From NCBI RefSeq assembly GCF_024723825.1, contig NZ_JANQBQ010000001.1:248001-312000 (forward strand): 64,000 nucleotides of DNA. The letters run 5' to 3'. Under the pieces are notes generated by a model. The model was not told the origin of the DNA and did no database searches. It saw only the letters and a program-made list of their open reading frames with translations. A program made the translations under genes and the position numbers. Source of the DNA: Romboutsia lituseburensis (lineage in GTDB: Bacteria > Bacillota > Clostridia > Peptostreptococcales > Peptostreptococcaceae). Positions 37,077 to 46,619 of the stretch are shown here, one piece after another; the first letter of the stretch is position 1; every line of letters begins with the position of its first letter.

Positions 37077-37676
37077 ATGAAATTAAAATTGGCAATATTA
37101 TTAACAACAATCATTTTAATGGTAGGATGTACAAAAAAAGAGGAAATACAACAAAAACAGCCGAAACAAGTAAAAGAAGAAATGGTATTTGATGAAAATA
37201 AAAGACCATATGATGAATACGGAGAAGAAGTAAAATCAAATGATGAAGTATTAAAAAGTTATGAAACTATAAATAAAAAAGATTTAAACTATAAGTATGA
37301 TGAAAATATGTCAACATACTTATTTGAGTTTAAAAAAGGCATAGCTCAAATGAATCCTATGCAAACTGAAGAACCACTAAATGATAAAAAATATAAGGAA
37401 GTATTACAAGCTTTTTCATTTGCATCTGAAGTAAATCCCATAAGGGTAACTTATGATGAGGCAATAGAACTTGTAAAAAAAGTATTACCTGATGATATAA
37501 AAAAAGAAAGTGAAACTGATTATATAGGCAAAGAAGATGTTGGTACAGGAATCATACGTTATACTTCAAGTCAGGGTGATTTTATTGTAAATCTTGCATA
37601 TGGATTTGGAGAAGATGGTATAACATACGATAAAAATAATGTTGTAGGTATAACATACTTAAAACAAGTAGTATAA
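37077..37676 (+). CDS. Predicted lipoprotein
   Basis: A 199-residue protein with an N-terminal signal MKLKLAILLTTIILMVGC, whose MVGC is a lipobox with Cys18 as the lipidation site. The mature part is acidic/basic (EEIQQKQPKQVKEEMVFDEN) and has no domain I know; the last third (DDIKKESETDYIGKEDVGTG, then IIRYTSSQGDFIVNLAYGF) may be a small beta fold. ATG 37077 follows GGAGAGTAAGA. A strong terminator follows. Function unknown. Confidence 0.8.
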   Translation: MKLKLAILLTTIILMVGCTKKEEIQQKQPKQVKEEMVFDENKRPYDEYGEEVKSNDEVLKSYETINKKDLNYKYDENMSTYLFEFKKGIAQMNPMQTEEPLNDKKYKEVLQAFSFASEVNPIRVTYDEAIELVKKVLPDDIKKESETDYIGKEDVGTGIIRYTSSQGDFIVNLAYGFGEDGITYDKNNVVGITYLKQVV

Positions 37677-37680
37677 ATCT

Positions 37681-37715
37681 AATCCCCTAAAGTGTAAAAA
37701 CTTTAGGGGATTTTT
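37681..37715 (+). terminator. Rho-independent terminator after the lipoprotein gene
   Basis: AATCCCCTAAAG / CTTTAGGGGATT with a GTGTAAAAA-type loop, then TTTTG. Confidence 0.92.
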
Positions 37716-37823
37716 GCACATAAACAAAAACAAAATCATACAATATAAATTAAAATGTAACACACAATAACAACACCTCATATAATCTAATAAGATATAA
37801 AAATAATATAAGAGGTGAAGTCT

Positions 37824-37973
37824 GTGCAGTCTTTAAAAGAACAATCATATCAAGGATCTAGCCATTATAAAAGACTAGGAAAATCAAAAGCATCTAAAAG
37901 TGGTTCTCAATCAAGTGCATCTAAAAATGGATCTAAGTCAAATGTATCAAATAGCAAGCCATATAGTGCATAA
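37824..37973 (+). CDS. 49-residue Ser/Lys-rich peptide upstream of the kinase
   Basis: A short frame starting GTG 37824, five bases behind AGAGGTGA. The peptide MQSLKEQSYQGSSHYKRLG leads into two near-copies of a nine-residue unit, ASKSGSQSS and ASKNGSKSN, encoded by adjacent 27-base repeats at 37890-37943. About one third of the residues are Ser. It ends 15 bases before the kinase frame and shares an almost identical ribosome-binding context (AGGTGAAGTC). It may be a kinase substrate or regulator (inference). No homologue is recognised. Confidence 0.6.
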   Translation: MQSLKEQSYQGSSHYKRLGKSKASKSGSQSSASKNGSKSNVSNSKPYSA

Positions 37974-37987
37974 TTGGAGGTGAAGTC

Positions 37988-38698
37988 ATAGATAAGCGTT
38001 ATAATCCTAACGACAATATTGATAAATACAATATACTAAAAATAATAGGGGAAGGTAAATATGGAATAGCATATTTAGCTCAAGGTATAGACTTAAAAAA
38101 ATATGTACTAAAACAACTAAAAAATGAAATACTAGAAGCTACAAGAAAAAAGCTATTTTATGAAGAAGAAATATTAAAAAAATTAAAGGATAATAGATTT
38201 CCAAAATTTATTGAAAAGTTTGATCACGAAAGTAATTTAATATATGTATTAGAGTATATAGAAGGAAAAGATTTTGAAGATATATTAAATGAAGATGAGT
38301 ATGAATTTAGCAAAGAAGAAATATATAATATAGCTATTCAATTAATAGATATAGTTGAAATACTTCAAAAGAATAACATAATTCACAGAGATTTAAGAAC
38401 TCCAAATATAATCTTAGATAAAAATAATAAATTAAAATTAATTGATTTTGGACTAGCAAGGTATATAGATGATAAAAAATATGTAAAAGAAATAGATTAT
38501 TGGTATATTGCAGATTTTTTAGTACATCTATATTATTCATCATGCTATAAAGAAAGTAATTTAGGTGAAAGACCTTGGTTTGAAGAACTTGATTTAAATG
38601 AAAAAGAGTGTTTATTTTTAAAAAAATTAATGGGTATTGAAGGGTTCTATAAAAGTATAGATGAAATAAAGAAAAACTTTAAAGATGTTATAAATTAA
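37988..38698 (+). CDS. Hanks-type Ser/Thr protein kinase with a non-canonical start
   Basis: A 236-codon frame coding a compact protein kinase. Seen in order: glycine loop IIGEGKYGIAYLA, the ATP-anchoring lysine in YVLKQL, hinge VLEYIEGKDF, catalytic loop IIHRDLRTPNIIL and DFG in LKLIDFGLAR. The C-lobe is short, with YWYIADFLVHLYYSS. The frame contains no ATG, GTG or TTG before these motifs: TAG at 37964 closes it upstream. GGAGGTGA at 37976-37983 points to the ATA at 37988 as the start (ATT 37973 overlaps the upstream stop). Such starts are rare, so a low-expression gene, a special initiation, or a pseudogene with a lost start are alternatives. The frame is otherwise intact. Confidence 0.7.
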   Translation: MDKRYNPNDNIDKYNILKIIGEGKYGIAYLAQGIDLKKYVLKQLKNEILEATRKKLFYEEEILKKLKDNRFPKFIEKFDHESNLIYVLEYIEGKDFEDILNEDEYEFSKEEIYNIAIQLIDIVEILQKNNIIHRDLRTPNIILDKNNKLKLIDFGLARYIDDKKYVKEIDYWYIADFLVHLYYSSCYKESNLGERPWFEELDLNEKECLFLKKLMGIEGFYKSIDEIKKNFKDVIN

Positions 38699-38702
38699 AA
38701 AT

Positions 38703-38750
38703 AAAGCATATGGCTATACGATAAAGTTAAGGCTATATGTTTTATTTTTG
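38703..38750 (+). terminator. Probable terminator after the kinase gene
   Basis: AAAGCATATGGC and GCTATATGTTTT pair imperfectly (one bulge, wobble pairs) and are followed by ATTTTTG, immediately after the kinase stop codon. Confidence 0.55.
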
Positions 38751-38784
38751 AAATTTAATTAAATTTTAACTGGAGATGTGTATT

Positions 38785-39351
38785 GTGGCAAATGTAAACC
38801 AAATATTAGAAATGGATAAAGATAGCTTTAGAGTAAATCAATATTCTAAAAGGCCTTTTAGAGCGATAGGATTAATAAATGTTAAAATGAAATTTAATTA
38901 TGGTATAGAAAATGTAACTCTAGCTTATTATAGATCATCAGGAACTAATGATGGTAAAGTTAAGGGGCTTTGGTATCCTATTGTAGGTATAAAGTTAAAA
39001 GAAGGAGAGTTTAATGAGTTTACAGATTATATAAACTATATTTTATCTAATACTACATTAGATGGAACTGCCATAAAAGGTTGGCTTTGTAAATCAGTAT
39101 TTTTTGGAGAATTAGGTGATAAATCTAAAAATCCTGGATTTTCTAATACAAAGCATTATGATTTTCTTTTGGATATAGGTGAAACTTTAAAATATTTATA
39201 TGAAAATGGAAAATACAACAAGATGAAAAATTTAGATAGCAATAAGCTAAATGAATCAATATCTTCCTTAGAAATTTATGAAGGTAATAAACACACACAA
39301 AGAGAAAATTTTGAGAAATTCGTTCAAGACATATATAATCAATTTAAATAG
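38785..39351 (+). CDS. Hypothetical protein
   Basis: A 188-residue soluble protein I do not recognise. The start is chosen as GTG 38785 because TGGAG at 38771-38775 is well placed for it; the ATG at 38776 abuts that site. Notable segments are FRVNQYSKRPFRAIGLINVK, RSSGTNDGKVKGLWYPIVGI and FSNTKHYDFLLDIGETLKYL. There are no transmembrane segments or metal motifs. It follows the kinase by 86 bases, with its own terminator downstream. Confidence 0.7.
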   Translation: MANVNQILEMDKDSFRVNQYSKRPFRAIGLINVKMKFNYGIENVTLAYYRSSGTNDGKVKGLWYPIVGIKLKEGEFNEFTDYINYILSNTTLDGTAIKGWLCKSVFFGELGDKSKNPGFSNTKHYDFLLDIGETLKYLYENGKYNKMKNLDSNKLNESISSLEIYEGNKHTQRENFEKFVQDIYNQFK

Positions 39352-39366
39352 TGAAATATTAAATTA

Positions 39367-39429
39367 AAAAAATACAAAATATTAAATCTGTATAATCTAT
39401 AATACAAATTTGATGTTTTGTATTTTTTT
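39367..39429 (+). terminator. Probable terminator with long loop
   Basis: AAAAAATACAAAA (39367-39379) and TTTTGTATTTTTTT (39416-39429) pair over 12 bases around a 36-base loop and end in a T-run. Confidence 0.6.
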
Positions 39430-39523
39430 AGGAGAATTACACAATTCCAATATTCTAAGATAAAAGTGTATATAAGAACCTTTTGGGTATAAATAATATA
39501 TATCTTAAATTTGGAGGTATCTT

Positions 39524-39718
39524 ATGGACGTTAATGAAAGAGTATGTGGTTGCTTTAACGTAACAGTTAAAGATTTAATAAAAGCTAAAGAAAATGGATG
39601 TAATAGTGTTGAAGATATGATAAAAGAAACTAAGATGGCAACATCTTGTAAAAGATGTAAAGATAAAGCTGAGCTAACTGCATTAAAGGTAATATTAAAT
39701 AGACTTTATATAAAATAA
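39524..39718 (+). CDS. Bfd-like [2Fe-2S]-binding protein
   Basis: A 64-residue protein with VCGCFNVT near the N-terminus and TSCKRCKDK near residue 45: four cysteines in the C-x-C...C-x2-C pattern of BFD-like [2Fe-2S] domains. Bfd proteins serve in iron release from bacterioferritin and electron transfer; stand-alone versions are common in clostridia. ATG 39524 follows TTGGAGGTATC. A hairpin terminator follows. Confidence 0.85.
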   Translation: MDVNERVCGCFNVTVKDLIKAKENGCNSVEDMIKETKMATSCKRCKDKAELTALKVILNRLYIK

Positions 39719-39722
39719 CAAA

Positions 39723-39759
39723 CACCCCCAATGCCTATTAAAATGTTAGGTAGGGGGTG
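39723..39759. terminator. Bidirectional terminator between the Bfd-like gene and Spo0M
   Basis: CACCCCC (39723-39729) pairs with GGGGGTG (39753-39759), with further pairing in ATGCCT / AGGT. It lies between convergent genes. Confidence 0.7.
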
Positions 39760-39766
39760 ATCTATA

Positions 39767-40540
39767 TTAAGAATACTTTTTTAAAGTATTTAAAATTTCA
39801 TCATAGATATAATCAACATTATTTAACTCATTATGGTTAAAATGAATTCTTACATTAGATTCATCTAAGCTTAACTTTTCTAATATGCTACTTCCTAAGT
39901 TTCTAGCTCTTCTATCAATTTGTAAAAATACATTTATACCATTTAAATCAGAAACAAGGACAACTTCTAGTTCATCAAGTTTTGATCTAAAACTTGGGCT
40001 TGGATAATACTCAAATTCCTGTACAAATTTGTGATTACTAAATCCATATTTATCATAAACATTTTCAACTTCTCTCATTCTAAAACCTAATTTATCAACT
40101 GCTTCAAGAATATTTTTTATACTTGCATTAGGTAAAACTAATAATTTGTCACCATCTAAATTATCAACTGCATTTTCAATATCTAATCTAGTAGATAGCC
40201 ATATAGTAGAGTGGCCTTTAGTAATAGGGCAATTTAAATCTAAGTTAAAGCTAAATGGTATCTTAGCTTCTTCGCCAGGTTGAAATTCTTTATTTACATT
40301 AATATTAAATTTTTGGATAGTATAATCTACGTTAAACTCTTTATCGTCAGATTCTTTTTTGTACTTGGTTTTTACATTAATAGATACAGATTTTATTTTT
40401 TGTATTACTTGACCTGCACATATATTAATATATCCTTCTACATTTCCACCAGGAGTAGTATTTTGATTAGATAAAATCGCATCTACCTTAGCACCACCAA
40501 CTCCTAAAACATTTGCCATAGCTTTTTTTAATAAACTCAT
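39767..40540 (-). CDS. spo0M: Spo0M-like sporulation control protein
   Basis: A 257-residue arrestin-like protein of the SpoOM family. The N-terminus MSLLKKAMANVLGVGGAKVD, then GGNVEGYINICAGQVIQKIK and the PGEEAKIPFSFNL and STRLDIENAVDN segments match the family. Spo0M influences the sporulation phosphorelay and cell-shape control in Bacillus (established); in this organism the role is inferred. It is a single gene on the minus strand. Confidence 0.88.
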   Translation of the reverse strand: MSLLKKAMANVLGVGGAKVDAILSNQNTTPGGNVEGYINICAGQVIQKIKSVSINVKTKYKKESDDKEFNVDYTIQKFNINVNKEFQPGEEAKIPFSFNLDLNCPITKGHSTIWLSTRLDIENAVDNLDGDKLLVLPNASIKNILEAVDKLGFRMREVENVYDKYGFSNHKFVQEFEYYPSPSFRSKLDELEVVLVSDLNGINVFLQIDRRARNLGSSILEKLSLDESNVRIHFNHNELNNVDYIYDEILNTLKKYS

Positions 40541-40687
40541 ATACTCAATACCTTTCTTTTAATTATTTTGTTATAATTAGTATATTTATAGTATAGTAAA
40601 TTTTCATTTTAATTGATATATTTATATCTAAATAATTTAAAAAGTAAAGAGATCATATATTATTTTTTGCATAGGTTATCTCGCATT

Positions 40688-40822
40688 TTACATTATAGTT
40701 AAGGTTTGACCTTGACCTAACTTCATATCCTTTAACCCTTTATCTATTTTGGATTTTAATTGTTTAGAGATAAAGCATATCAGGTCTTCTATTGGCTGAA
40801 ATTTTTTTAGGTTACTACATCC
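40688..40822 (-). pseudogene. Possible gene remnant (44 codons, no start)
   Basis: In the 741-base gap 40541-41281 the minus strand has an open frame of 44 codons with protein-like composition, ending in KLGQGQTLTIM (core PIEDLICFISKQLKSKID) at a TAA at 40690-40688. It has no start codon and stops upstream at a TAA. It may be the tail of a lost gene. I cannot name a parent family. Confidence 0.3.
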
Positions 40823-41057
40823 TTAGGATATAAGTTATTATAATTTGTACTTGTTGTGCGAGAAACTAAAAATAAATTAATAAAATTTAACAAAAATTTA
40901 AAATAAAAATAAAATAAAAAATAAAATAATATATGTAAATTTAAAAAAAATATAAAATTTATTTTTTAAAACAAAATGATAATATGGTTAATTTTTATTA
41001 TGTTATATGCAATAAATCATAAAAATACATATAAAAAATTTAGTATGGGTAAAGTGA

Positions 41058-41075
41058 TTTTTCTATATAGAAAAA
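41058..41075. promoter_or_regulatory. 18-bp palindrome upstream of the APC permease
   Basis: TTTTTCTATATAGAAAAA is a perfect palindrome, about 205 bases before the permease start. ATGAACATTTTT occurs at 41082-41093 and again at 41221-41232. These are candidate operators, perhaps for the membrane LuxR-type protein encoded downstream (inference). The rest of the 741-base gap is very AT-rich without a clear gene. Confidence 0.4.
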
Positions 41076-41281
41076 TTGTCTATGAACATTTTTGTATCAT
41101 TTTGATAATAAAGTTAAGGCAATAATTAGATAATTTAGGATAAAAAGTAAAAAAAGATAGAAAAATGACGAACTTAAAACATTGTCTTAACAGTAAAGCA
41201 TGATTATAATTATATTGAAAATGAACATTTTTAAATTTAATAGCACAATAGCAACTTAATCAAATTTTTGGAGGGAATAGC

Positions 41282-42742
41282 ATGTCAGATCAAAACAGAA
41301 ATTTAACATGGCGAAATATAGCCCTTATGGGGTTTGTCATGGTATGGGGGTTTGGTAATGTCGTACTAAACTTCGCAACACAAGGTCTTACAGTAGTATT
41401 TTCATGGGTACTTATGATAGGACTATATTTTGTACCATATACATTGATGGTAGGGGAGCTAGGTTCTGCTTTTAAGGATTCTCAAGGTGGTGTATCAGCT
41501 TGGATAAAATCAACTACAACACCTATGCTTGCTTTTATGGCAGGATGGACATATTGGGTTGTACACATTCCTTATTTAGCTCAAAAACCACTAGGGCTTA
41601 TGATAGCTCTTTCTTGGGCAATTAACCCATCAGGTGAGTTAGCGATAACTTTAAAAGAATTAAATCCGATGTTATTACAATCAATTGTGTTGGTAATATT
41701 CCTAGTATTTTTATATGTATCAACAAAGGGTGTTAAGACACTAAAGGTTATTGGTAACATTGCAGGTACGTCAATGTTTGTTATGTCATTATTATTTATA
41801 GTTTTAGGACTAGCAGCTCCAGCTATAACTGGAAAGGTTGCAACTCCAAATATAACAATGAACTCATTTATACCTAAATTTGATTTTAACTACTTAACGA
41901 CTTTAGCAATGTTAGTGTTCGCAGTTGGTGGATGCGAAAAGATAGCTCCATATGTAAACAACACTAAAGACCCATCTAAAAACTTCCCAAAAGGAATGTT
42001 AGTTTTAGCTGGAATGGTTGCAGTTTGTGCTCTTTTAGGTTCAGTAGCAATGGGTATGATATTCAATGCTAATGAAATACCAGAAGACTTAATGATGAAC
42101 GGTGCATATTATGCATTCCAATTATTAGGAGAACATTTTGGTTTAGGTAGTATATTTGTTATAATATATGCATTAGCAAATACAGCTGCTCAATTATCTG
42201 CTTTAGTATTCTCAATAGATGCTCCACTTAGAGTTCTATTATCTGAAGCTGATTCAAACTTTATACCAAAGTCTTTATCAAAGACTAATAAAAATGGTGT
42301 ATTAGTAAATGGTTACATAATGACTGCTATATTAGTTTCTATATTAATAATAGTTCCAGCTTTAGGAATAGGTAATACAAACGAGTTATTCATTACATTA
42401 ACTAAGCTAAATGCTGTTGTTATGCCAATGAGATACTTATGGGTATTCTTAGCTTATATGGGACTTAAGAAAGCTAGTAGCAAATTTAAAACTGATTATA
42501 AGTTTGTAAAAAGTGATAAAGCTGGATTTATAATTGGCTTATGGTGCTTTGTATTTACTGCATTTGCATGTATCATGGGTATGTTTCCAACAGATGTAGC
42601 TGCATTTAGTTCAGAATGGATGTTTAAAGTAGCTTTAAATCTTCTAACTCCTATAGTATTAGTAGGTATAGGTTTAATATTACCTGCAATGGCTAAAAAG
42701 AGTAATGCAAAGGAAAAAAGTCAGACGACAATTCAACAATAA
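41282..42742 (+). CDS. APC-superfamily amino-acid permease/antiporter
   Basis: A 486-residue membrane carrier with about 12 transmembrane helices. The APC opening is clear (NLTWRNIALMGFVMVWGFGN), as are GGVSAWIKSTTTPMLAFMAG and VFAVGGCEKIAPYVNN near the sixth helix. It resembles the YjeM/glutamate-GABA antiporter branch, but the substrate cannot be read. ATG 41282 follows TTGGAGGGAATAG. It is 1.3 kb upstream of the agmatine genes and has its own terminator. Confidence 0.9.
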   Translation: MSDQNRNLTWRNIALMGFVMVWGFGNVVLNFATQGLTVVFSWVLMIGLYFVPYTLMVGELGSAFKDSQGGVSAWIKSTTTPMLAFMAGWTYWVVHIPYLAQKPLGLMIALSWAINPSGELAITLKELNPMLLQSIVLVIFLVFLYVSTKGVKTLKVIGNIAGTSMFVMSLLFIVLGLAAPAITGKVATPNITMNSFIPKFDFNYLTTLAMLVFAVGGCEKIAPYVNNTKDPSKNFPKGMLVLAGMVAVCALLGSVAMGMIFNANEIPEDLMMNGAYYAFQLLGEHFGLGSIFVIIYALANTAAQLSALVFSIDAPLRVLLSEADSNFIPKSLSKTNKNGVLVNGYIMTAILVSILIIVPALGIGNTNELFITLTKLNAVVMPMRYLWVFLAYMGLKKASSKFKTDYKFVKSDKAGFIIGLWCFVFTAFACIMGMFPTDVAAFSSEWMFKVALNLLTPIVLVGIGLILPAMAKKSNAKEKSQTTIQQ

Positions 42743-42763
42743 TAGTAAATAATTAGGTTTAAT

Positions 42764-42814
42764 AAATCCTATATAGTAAATACACTTAATGTGTATAACT
42801 ATATAGGATTTTTT
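42764..42814. terminator. Terminator between the permease and LuxR-type genes
   Basis: AAATCCTATATAGT (42764-42777) and ACTATATAGGATTT (42798-42811) pair perfectly, with an inner TACAC / GTGTA stem; TTTT follows. The facing minus-strand gene ends at 42825, so it can serve both. Confidence 0.9.
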
Positions 42815-42824
42815 GTTATAAAAA

Positions 42825-43808
42825 TCAAATCTCAGGTTTTGAGTTTGAAATATTTAAAATAAATTCTTTATAGATATCGATTAACATATTCCTTTTAGTC
42901 ACATCCACTTTCTGAAAAATATTATGTATATGAGTCTTAACTGTTCCAATTGATATAAATAGGTTTTCACTAATTTCCTGATTATTTTTATTTTGTAACA
43001 ACAGTTTCAATATATCTTGCTCTCTATTAGTTAAATTATAGTGTTGTACAAATTCATAAAACCCATAGTCAATAATATCTATATCTTTAGTTTCACTAGA
43101 AACATTATTTTCTACTTTTAATAACGAATTAATTTTGGTAGAGCAGTACTTAATAGCATATACCGAATAAATAATAGTTAATATATCTTCAGATACACTT
43201 CTATTGTTGATTTTAACTAATATATCTGAGTATACATCGAATGAAAAAATAACAATAGTATCTTCGATAATAATTAGAAATGAAAATATTAATGTGTATT
43301 TAAGTACTTTTTTATATAAATTCATGTAGGGGTTTTTATTTAATAAATCAGAATTGCTTTTTATGTATTTAAGGCCAACTAAGCTTAAATAAATTGTTAT
43401 AAGCTGATAAGGTAGGTAATAACTCCACACCATAAGAGCACCATTAAGCGCTAAAGGAATAAATAAAACACATATTGAAAGTAGTGCAAGCATTAAATAA
43501 TCTAGCGTTGTAAAGCTTTTATTTAATGTATACTTTTGGATTAGAAAATAAACTATTACAATAGACATCATAATTAATGTCTTAAAAGAGGGGATAGTCA
43601 TAAACTGCAGGTCATAGAAGCTAGAAAACTTATCGAAAAACTCTGTCATATAAATGATTACATTATCAAGTATAAACAATACAAACATAACGTTTATAGC
43701 TAAATATAAAGGTTGTTTCTTACATACATTCAAATGAAAAGAATACACAATCGCACATGTATATAAAATTATTAGAAAAATATTATAAATAAAAAGTGTA
43801 ATATCCAT
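42825..43808 (-). CDS. Membrane-bound LuxR-type transcriptional regulator
   Basis: A 327-residue protein. The N-terminal ~225 residues hold about seven transmembrane segments. The C-terminus (about 255-315) is a LuxR-type HTH: NLTNREQDILKLLL, then NNQEISENLFISIGTVKTHI and HNIFQKVDV. No receiver domain is seen, so it is probably a one-component sensor in the membrane. ATG 43808 follows AGGTGGTGG. It is divergent from the agmatine antiporter gene at 44064 (255-base shared gap with a CTAAAC / GTTTAG inverted repeat near 43975), and is a likely regulator of it (inference). Confidence 0.88.
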   Translation of the reverse strand: MDITLFIYNIFLIILYTCAIVYSFHLNVCKKQPLYLAINVMFVLFILDNVIIYMTEFFDKFSSFYDLQFMTIPSFKTLIMMSIVIVYFLIQKYTLNKSFTTLDYLMLALLSICVLFIPLALNGALMVWSYYLPYQLITIYLSLVGLKYIKSNSDLLNKNPYMNLYKKVLKYTLIFSFLIIIEDTIVIFSFDVYSDILVKINNRSVSEDILTIIYSVYAIKYCSTKINSLLKVENNVSSETKDIDIIDYGFYEFVQHYNLTNREQDILKLLLQNKNNQEISENLFISIGTVKTHIHNIFQKVDVTKRNMLIDIYKEFILNISNSKPEI

Positions 43809-44063
43809 GGGACCACCACCTTTCTACCAATTTTTAGTACCTATATATAATAAGTTTACTATAGCTATAAATTTAATACAACTTATACAGAAGGTAAGTT
43901 TAGATATGATTAGACAAAAAAACTTAGCTATAAATAAATAATACCTAAAGTATTAGAAAAGATAGATTCTAAACTTATGGGTTTAGTCACTATCATTGAG
44001 TTGTAAGCAGGTTGGTTGTTAGCAAACTTGATATAAAAGAATAATTTTAAGAGGGGATAAAAA

Positions 44064-45452
44064 ATGAACCAAATTCAAAACAAGAAAAAGTTTAAGTTAA
44101 CAGATGCTATCTTATCAGTAATTTGTGTAGTATTTGTTGCAGAGGCAGCAGCTCCTGTAGCTGCTATAGGAAATTCCCAATACTTTTGGTGGATATTCTT
44201 GATGCTAACGTTTCTTTTACCTTATGGTCTTATATCTTCTGAATTAGGAACTACTTATAATGGTGAGGGTGGTTTATATGATTGGATTAGAAAGGCATTT
44301 GGAAAAAGATGGGGAGGTAGAGCTTCTTGGTATTATTGGATTAATTTTCCTTTATGGATGGCATCATTAGCAGTAATTTTCCCAGAAATATTAGGTATTG
44401 TATTTGGATGTGAAGTAGGATTAGTACCTTCATTAATTATTGAACTAGCATTTATATGGATTGTAGTAGCTATTAGTTTTTATCCAGTATGTGATAGCGT
44501 TTGGATATTAAATGGCGCAGCAGTTATTAAAGTTTTATTAGCAGTAGTAGTAGGTGGGCTTGGTATATATGGAGCTATAAATCATGGAGTTGCAAATGAA
44601 TATACATTAGAGTATTTGCTTCCATCATTTGATTTAAACAGCTTATCTTTTATTTCAGTTATATTATTTAACTTCTTAGGATTTGAAGTTGTATGTACTT
44701 TTGCAGATGATATGGAAAATCCTAAAAAACAAATCCCGCAAGCTATTATTGTAGGGGGAATTGTAATAGCAGCAATATATATTTTTTCAGCATTTGGGAT
44801 AGGCGTTGCAATACCAACAGCAGAAGTAAGTACTAGTAGTGGATTGATAGATAGTTTACAACTATTGACTGGTAAAAGTGGTGGAATGTTTATATCAGTT
44901 ATGAGTATTTTATTCTTATTAAGCTTATTTGGAAATATGATTTCTTGGTCACTTGGTGTAAATAATGTTGCTTGTTATGCGGCTTTAAATGGAGATATGC
45001 CCAAGGTATTTGCTAAAAAGAGTAAAAAAAATGATATGCCAACAGGTGCAGCAATAATGAATGGAATAGTAGCATCAGCTGTAGTATTATTAGCTATGTT
45101 TTTACCTAACCAAGATTTATTCTGGAGTTTCTTTGCATTAAATCTTGTAATGTTCTTAGCAGCATATTTACCAGTATTTCCTGCATTTTTAAAACTTAGA
45201 AAAATAGATCCAGACAGAGAAAGACCATTTAAAGTTAGTGGAAGTAATTTTATATTAAAAATTTTAGCAATACTTCCTATGGTTATGATTATTATATCTA
45301 TAATTTTTATAGCTATTCCACTTAGCTTTGAAAAAGAAGCTTTATCTGAAACATTACCGATAACAATAGGCTCAATTATTTTCTTCATAATAGGAGAGTT
45401 TTTAATCAGAGATAAAAATAGAAATAATAAAAAAGAAGGGAAGGGAATATAA
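44064..45452 (+). CDS. aguD: Agmatine/putrescine antiporter (APC family)
   Basis: A 462-residue APC carrier with about 12 membrane helices. The start [20 protein letters not shown], then [20 protein letters not shown] and [20 protein letters not shown] match agmatine-putrescine antiporters in style. The assignment leans on position: it overlaps the agmatine deiminase gene by one base and precedes putrescine carbamoyltransferase. It would import agmatine and export putrescine. ATG 44064 follows AGAGGGGATAA. Confidence 0.85.
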   Translation: MNQIQNKKKFKLTDAILSVICVVFVAEAAAPVAAIGNSQYFWWIFLMLTFLLPYGLISSELGTTYNGEGGLYDWIRKAFGKRWGGRASWYYWINFPLWMASLAVIFPEILGIVFGCEVGLVPSLIIELAFIWIVVAISFYPVCDSVWILNGAAVIKVLLAVVVGGLGIYGAINHGVANEYTLEYLLPSFDLNSLSFISVILFNFLGFEVVCTFADDMENPKKQIPQAIIVGGIVIAAIYIFSAFGIGVAIPTAEVSTSSGLIDSLQLLTGKSGGMFISVMSILFLLSLFGNMISWSLGVNNVACYAALNGDMPKVFAKKSKKNDMPTGAAIMNGIVASAVVLLAMFLPNQDLFWSFFALNLVMFLAAYLPVFPAFLKLRKIDPDRERPFKVSGSNFILKILAILPMVMIIISIIFIAIPLSFEKEALSETLPITIGSIIFFIIGEFLIRDKNRNNKKEGKGI

Positions 45453-46543
45453 TGAAAACTTTAAACTCTACTCCAAAAACAGATGGATTTAGAATGCCAG
45501 GAGAATTTGAACCACATGATGGATGCTGGATAATATGGCCAGAGAGAACTGACAACTGGAGACTTGGTGCAAAACCTGCTCAAAAGGTATTTGTAGAAGT
45601 AGCCAAAGCTATTAGTGAATTTGAATCAGTTACTGTATGTGTAAGTAATGAACAATATGATAATGCTAGAAATATGTTACCAGAAAATGTAAGACTAGTT
45701 GAAATATCTAATAATGATTCCTGGATTCGTGATTGTGGACCTACTTTTGTAACTAATGGAAAAGAAGTAAGAGGTATTGACTGGTCATTTAATGCATGGG
45801 GTGGTTTAGTAGATGGATTATATTTCCCATGGGATAAAGATGATCATGTAGCTAGAAAGGTATGTGAAATAGAACAAAGAGATAGATATAGATTAGACGA
45901 TTTTGTATTAGAAGGTGGATCTATACACGTTGATGGTGAGGGTACTTTAATAGTTACTGAAGAATGTTTATTAAGTGAAGGTCGTAATCCGGATCTATCA
46001 AGAGACGAAATAGAAGATGTATTAAAAGAATACTTAAATCTTGAAAAGATTATTTGGATACCACTAGGAATTTACAATGATGAAACTAATGGCCATGTAG
46101 ATAACATCATACATTATGTAGCACCAGGAAAAGTTGTTTTGGCTTGGACTAATGATAAAAATGATCCACAATATGAAATATGTCAAAAAGCTTATGAAAT
46201 TTTAAGTAATGAAACAGATGCAAAAGGTAGAAATATTGAAGTTGTAAAGCTAATGCTGCCTTCGAATATATTGATAACAAAAGAAGAAAGTGAAGGTGTT
46301 GATGCTATAGATGGAACTTTACCACGACAAGAAGGAGATCGTTTGGCAGCATCTTATGCAAACTTTTATATAGCAAATGGTGGAGTAGTATTACCACTAT
46401 TTAATGACCCTAATGATGAAAAAGCGATAGAGACACTTAAATGTTGTTTTCCTAATAGAAAAATAGTAGGAGTTTATGCTAGAGAGATTCTTCTTGGTGG
46501 AGGAAACATTCATTGTATAACTCAACAGCAACCTAAAGCTTAA
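45452..46543 (+). CDS. aguA: Agmatine deiminase
   Basis: A 363-residue guanidine-modifying enzyme that hydrolyses agmatine to N-carbamoylputrescine and ammonia. The nucleophile is Cys355 in [13 protein letters not shown] at the C-terminus. [12 protein letters not shown] (near 91) and the His-containing [15 protein letters not shown] complete the active site. The family's N-terminal [20 protein letters not shown] is present. It overlaps the antiporter gene by one base (TAATG) and precedes the carbamoyltransferase. Confidence 0.97.
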   Translation: MKTLNSTPKTDGFRMPGEFEPHDGCWIIWPERTDNWRLGAKPAQKVFVEVAKAISEFESVTVCVSNEQYDNARNMLPENVRLVEISNNDSWIRDCGPTFVTNGKEVRGIDWSFNAWGGLVDGLYFPWDKDDHVARKVCEIEQRDRYRLDDFVLEGGSIHVDGEGTLIVTEECLLSEGRNPDLSRDEIEDVLKEYLNLEKIIWIPLGIYNDETNGHVDNIIHYVAPGKVVLAWTNDKNDPQYEICQKAYEILSNETDAKGRNIEVVKLMLPSNILITKEESEGVDAIDGTLPRQEGDRLAASYANFYIANGGVVLPLFNDPNDEKAIETLKCCFPNRKIVGVYAREILLGGGNIHCITQQQPKA

Positions 46544-46619
46544 ATTATTTCATTATCAATATTAAAAAATATAAAAATTTAAATATAAAAAGTTATTAAA
46601 ATATAAGGGGGAAATTATT

